Shown one piece after another: positions 6,551 to 8,052 of a DNA stretch of 8,052 bases. The notes beneath the pieces are model-generated. The model was not told where the DNA came from and searched no databases. It saw nothing but the letters and a program-made list of their open reading frames with translations. The stretch spans positions 1 to 8,052 of the forward strand of contig PKTC01000236.1 in the NCBI GenBank assembly GCA_002869305.1, in the 5' to 3' direction. This DNA comes from Marinilabiliales bacterium (GTDB lineage: Bacteria; Bacteroidota; Bacteroidia; Bacteroidales; UBA12077). The position numbers and the translations under genes are program-made. Numbering within the stretch: position 1 is the stretch's first letter; every line of letters starts with the position of its first letter.

Positions 6551-7416
6551 TTTTTATTTACTGGCTTTAACTGCTTTGTTTTCAAAACACTATGTACAAC
6601 AACGCCCGAAAGGATTAATGCAGCTCCTATTAATTCTTTTGGGTTTAATGTTTCATGAATAATAAAATATCCAAATAAAGCAGCAAAAACGGGTTCAAGT
6701 GAAAAAATAATAGCAACTTTAAGTGATGAAACATATTTTTGGATCCAAACCATAACAAAATAGCAAAATAAGGTTCCAATAATTCCTAAATAGATTAGAC
6801 TACTCCAGGCTTTTATGCTAATGTTAACAGCTTCATTATTAGTTAGAAAGAAGGCTAAAAGACTAACTATAGATGCTCCTAAAAACTGATATGTAACAAT
6901 TGTAACAGCATCGGTTTTTTTTACATATCTCCCGGCAAGAACAACATGGAAACCATACGATGCTGCCGTTAGGATAGTTATTATATCACCAACATTCATG
7001 CTGGTTTCAAAGTCATATGTAAGTAAAAACAAACCTGCAAAAACAATCGTTACTGCAAAAATGTCAATTTTTAATAGTTTGTCTTTAAAAAAGAGAAATA
7101 AAATAAAGGGTACAATGATAACTGCAGAACTTGTAATAAAAGCACTATGTCCTGTACTGGTATATTTTAAACCTATTGTTTGTGATGTATATGTTATGGC
7201 TAGTAATATTCCAATAATAAATCCATATAATAGTGCTTTTTTATTAAATAGCTGCTTTCCGTTTTTAAAAAGCTGAAATAAAAACATGGCAATAAATGCT
7301 TGAAAACACCTTACAAACACAATTAAATGTTCGTTTACTGTTGCAACCGTATCTTTAATAATGAAAAAGGTTGAGCCCCATACAATGGTAACTAAAACCA
7401 ATAAAAATGTTTTCAT
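6547..7416 (-). CDS. EamA/DMT-superfamily transporter
   Basis: Inner-membrane permease of the drug/metabolite transporter superfamily, 289 residues with about ten hydrophobic segments and two EamA repeats, the usual length and layout. Repeat 1 shows WGSTFFIIK (13-21) and GLKYTSTGHSAFITS (82-96), followed by a membrane stretch ending in FFKDKL. Repeat 2 shows AASYGFHVVLAGRYVKK (151-167), SLEPVFAALFGYFIIHE (239-255) and LIGAALILSGVV (262-273), followed by a basic tail. Such proteins export or exchange amino acids, metabolites or drugs, but the substrate cannot be inferred. The ATG at 7416 overlaps the stop of the PgeF-family gene as ATGA, so it is the second gene of that operon and its translation may depend on ribosomes finishing the upstream gene. 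It ends tail-to-tail with the ExbB-like gene, sharing four bases. Confidence 0.93.
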   Translation of the reverse strand: MKTFLLVLVTIVWGSTFFIIKDTVATVNEHLIVFVRCFQAFIAMFLFQLFKNGKQLFNKKALLYGFIIGILLAITYTSQTIGLKYTSTGHSAFITSSAVIIVPFILFLFFKDKLLKIDIFAVTIVFAGLFLLTYDFETSMNVGDIITILTAASYGFHVVLAGRYVKKTDAVTIVTYQFLGASIVSLLAFFLTNNEAVNISIKAWSSLIYLGIIGTLFCYFVMVWIQKYVSSLKVAIIFSLEPVFAALFGYFIIHETLNPKELIGAALILSGVVVHSVLKTKQLKPVNKN

Positions 7417-8052
7417 ATTTTACTTTTAATTAAAATTCCAGAAGCTAATCGGCCGCACTTTCCACCATCTCTCCTGGCTGAGTAAAATAACTCGGGGATA
7501 GAATAAGTACACATTTTGGCTACCTCAATATTTTTCTCAATTATACCAGATTGCAATAGAATTTGTTTATTCGTTTCCCAGAGATTTAATAAAGCCTTAT
7601 TGGTTTTTTCTATGGGTTTTAAGATGTTATCTGAATTAAATTCTACCTTAAACATTTCGATAACTTCAGGACCAACTTCATAAACCTCAGGTCCGATGGA
7701 AGGTCCTATTCCAGCAATGAGGTCAGCAGGGTTGGTCCCAAATTCAACCTGCATTAATTCAATAGTTTTCTGTGAAATTCTTTGAATTGTTCCTTTTCAT
7801 CCGGAATGTATTGCGGCTATTGCTTTTTTTTCTGGGTCAAAAAGCAAAATAGGGACACAATCAGCCGTTCTGACAGCTATACAAATTTCTGGAATATTGG
7901 TAATTAATGCATCTGTATTAAGAAAAATATCTTTTTCAGATTTGACAATCCCAATATTTGCACTATGTGTTTGCGTAGGAAAAACAAAATGGGATTTCTC
8001 AATTGCAATACTATTAGCAAGCCGTTCTATATTTTTTGTTACATTCGCAGGA
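7413..8052 (-). pseudogene. pgeF: PgeF/YfiH-family protein (polyphenol oxidase/laccase-domain; 5' partial), interrupted by an in-frame TGA
   Basis: YfiH/YlmD-family enzymes are zinc-dependent and have been linked to adenosine/purine nucleoside conversion and to peptidoglycan-precursor editing (PgeF). Reading the minus strand from the right edge, one frame holds the family signatures in order: QTHS with the first metal His (7973-7962), DALITN (7913-7896), TADC with the metal Cys (7868-7857), and HSG with the next metal His (7808-7800). It continues as KGT, then GIGPSIG and CTYS, and ends with ARRDGGKCGR. The only break is TGA at 7799-7797, at the Trp codon of HSG-W-KGT. All three metal ligands precede the stop and the whole C-terminal half follows it. 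The open frame from ATG 7754 (113 residues) is only an internal Met, not a real start. The 5' end lies beyond the window. The gene overlaps the transporter by ATGA. It is either a one-base nonsense mutation or a sequence error; a normal gene is quite possible. Confidence 0.85.

Noticed and set aside
6998..7276. Plus-strand open frame opposite the EamA transporter
   Set aside because: It is antisense to the transporter's membrane segments; its composition is explained by that gene.
7413..7754. A stand-alone 113-residue gene
   Set aside because: Its ATG is an internal Met of the PgeF-family frame; family sequence continues upstream through the TGA to the right edge.
7797..7799. TGA as selenocysteine or as a reassigned Trp codon
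   Set aside because: The family has Trp here, not Cys. Only a short ATTC/GAAT stem follows, which is no SECIS-like element. TGA works as a stop elsewhere in the window: reading through it at the response regulator end or at 7413 hits another stop within a few codons.

Overview
The window looks like a low-GC, AT-rich chromosome segment from a member of the Bacteroidota. Three things point there. Several genes are preceded by TAnnTTTG-type -7 promoter boxes and have no Shine-Dalgarno sequence. The two-component pair is a LytS-like kinase with a RQIHPHFLFN phosphoacceptor box plus a LytTR regulator. Two RhlE-type DEAD-box helicases lie in tandem. A more precise placement is not supported. All unbroken genes read with the standard bacterial code: Trp is TGG, and TGA acts as a true stop at the ends of the regulator and pgeF.

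Layout from left to right. Positions 2-1213 hold the 3' part of a class I SAM-dependent methyltransferase whose frame stays open to the left edge; it is visibly more AT-rich than the rest. A 274-base gap (1214-1487) carries a promoter box and a long leader with a potential hairpin. Two DEAD-box RNA helicases follow on the plus strand (1488-2753 and 2823-4175), separated by a terminator-like hairpin and a second, near-identical promoter box. The second helicase has DEVD instead of DEAD in motif II. Fifteen bases after its stop, a minus-strand two-component operon ends: membrane histidine kinase (upstream, 5964-4897) and LytTR response regulator (4904-4191), overlapping by 8 bases. Divergent from the kinase is a 123-residue ExbB/TolQ-like membrane protein (6179-6550). 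The shared upstream region contains a TACATTTG box and a 10-bp-arm inverted repeat that could be an operator. The ExbB-like gene ends tail-to-tail, sharing TTAA, with a minus-strand EamA/DMT transporter (7416-6547). That transporter is coupled by an ATGA overlap to an upstream PgeF/YfiH-family gene that runs off the right edge.

The clearest anomaly is in the PgeF/YfiH gene. The frame reads continuously as this family from the right edge to 7413, except for one in-frame TGA at 7799-7797. The TGA sits exactly where the family has the Trp of its HxGW(K/R)GT motif. This is either a recent nonsense mutation or a sequence error. The 113-codon open frame that remains (7754-7413) is only the C-terminal part of the gene.

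Functionally the window combines RNA remodelling (two helicases), a signalling module next to a possible membrane channel-like target, and a small transporter/purine-or-peptidoglycan-editing operon. I see no mobile element, CRISPR array, tRNA or rRNA. No clearly new multi-gene system is evident. The best candidates for something undescribed are the LytTR pair with its divergent, reduced ExbB-like protein, and the DEVD helicase.
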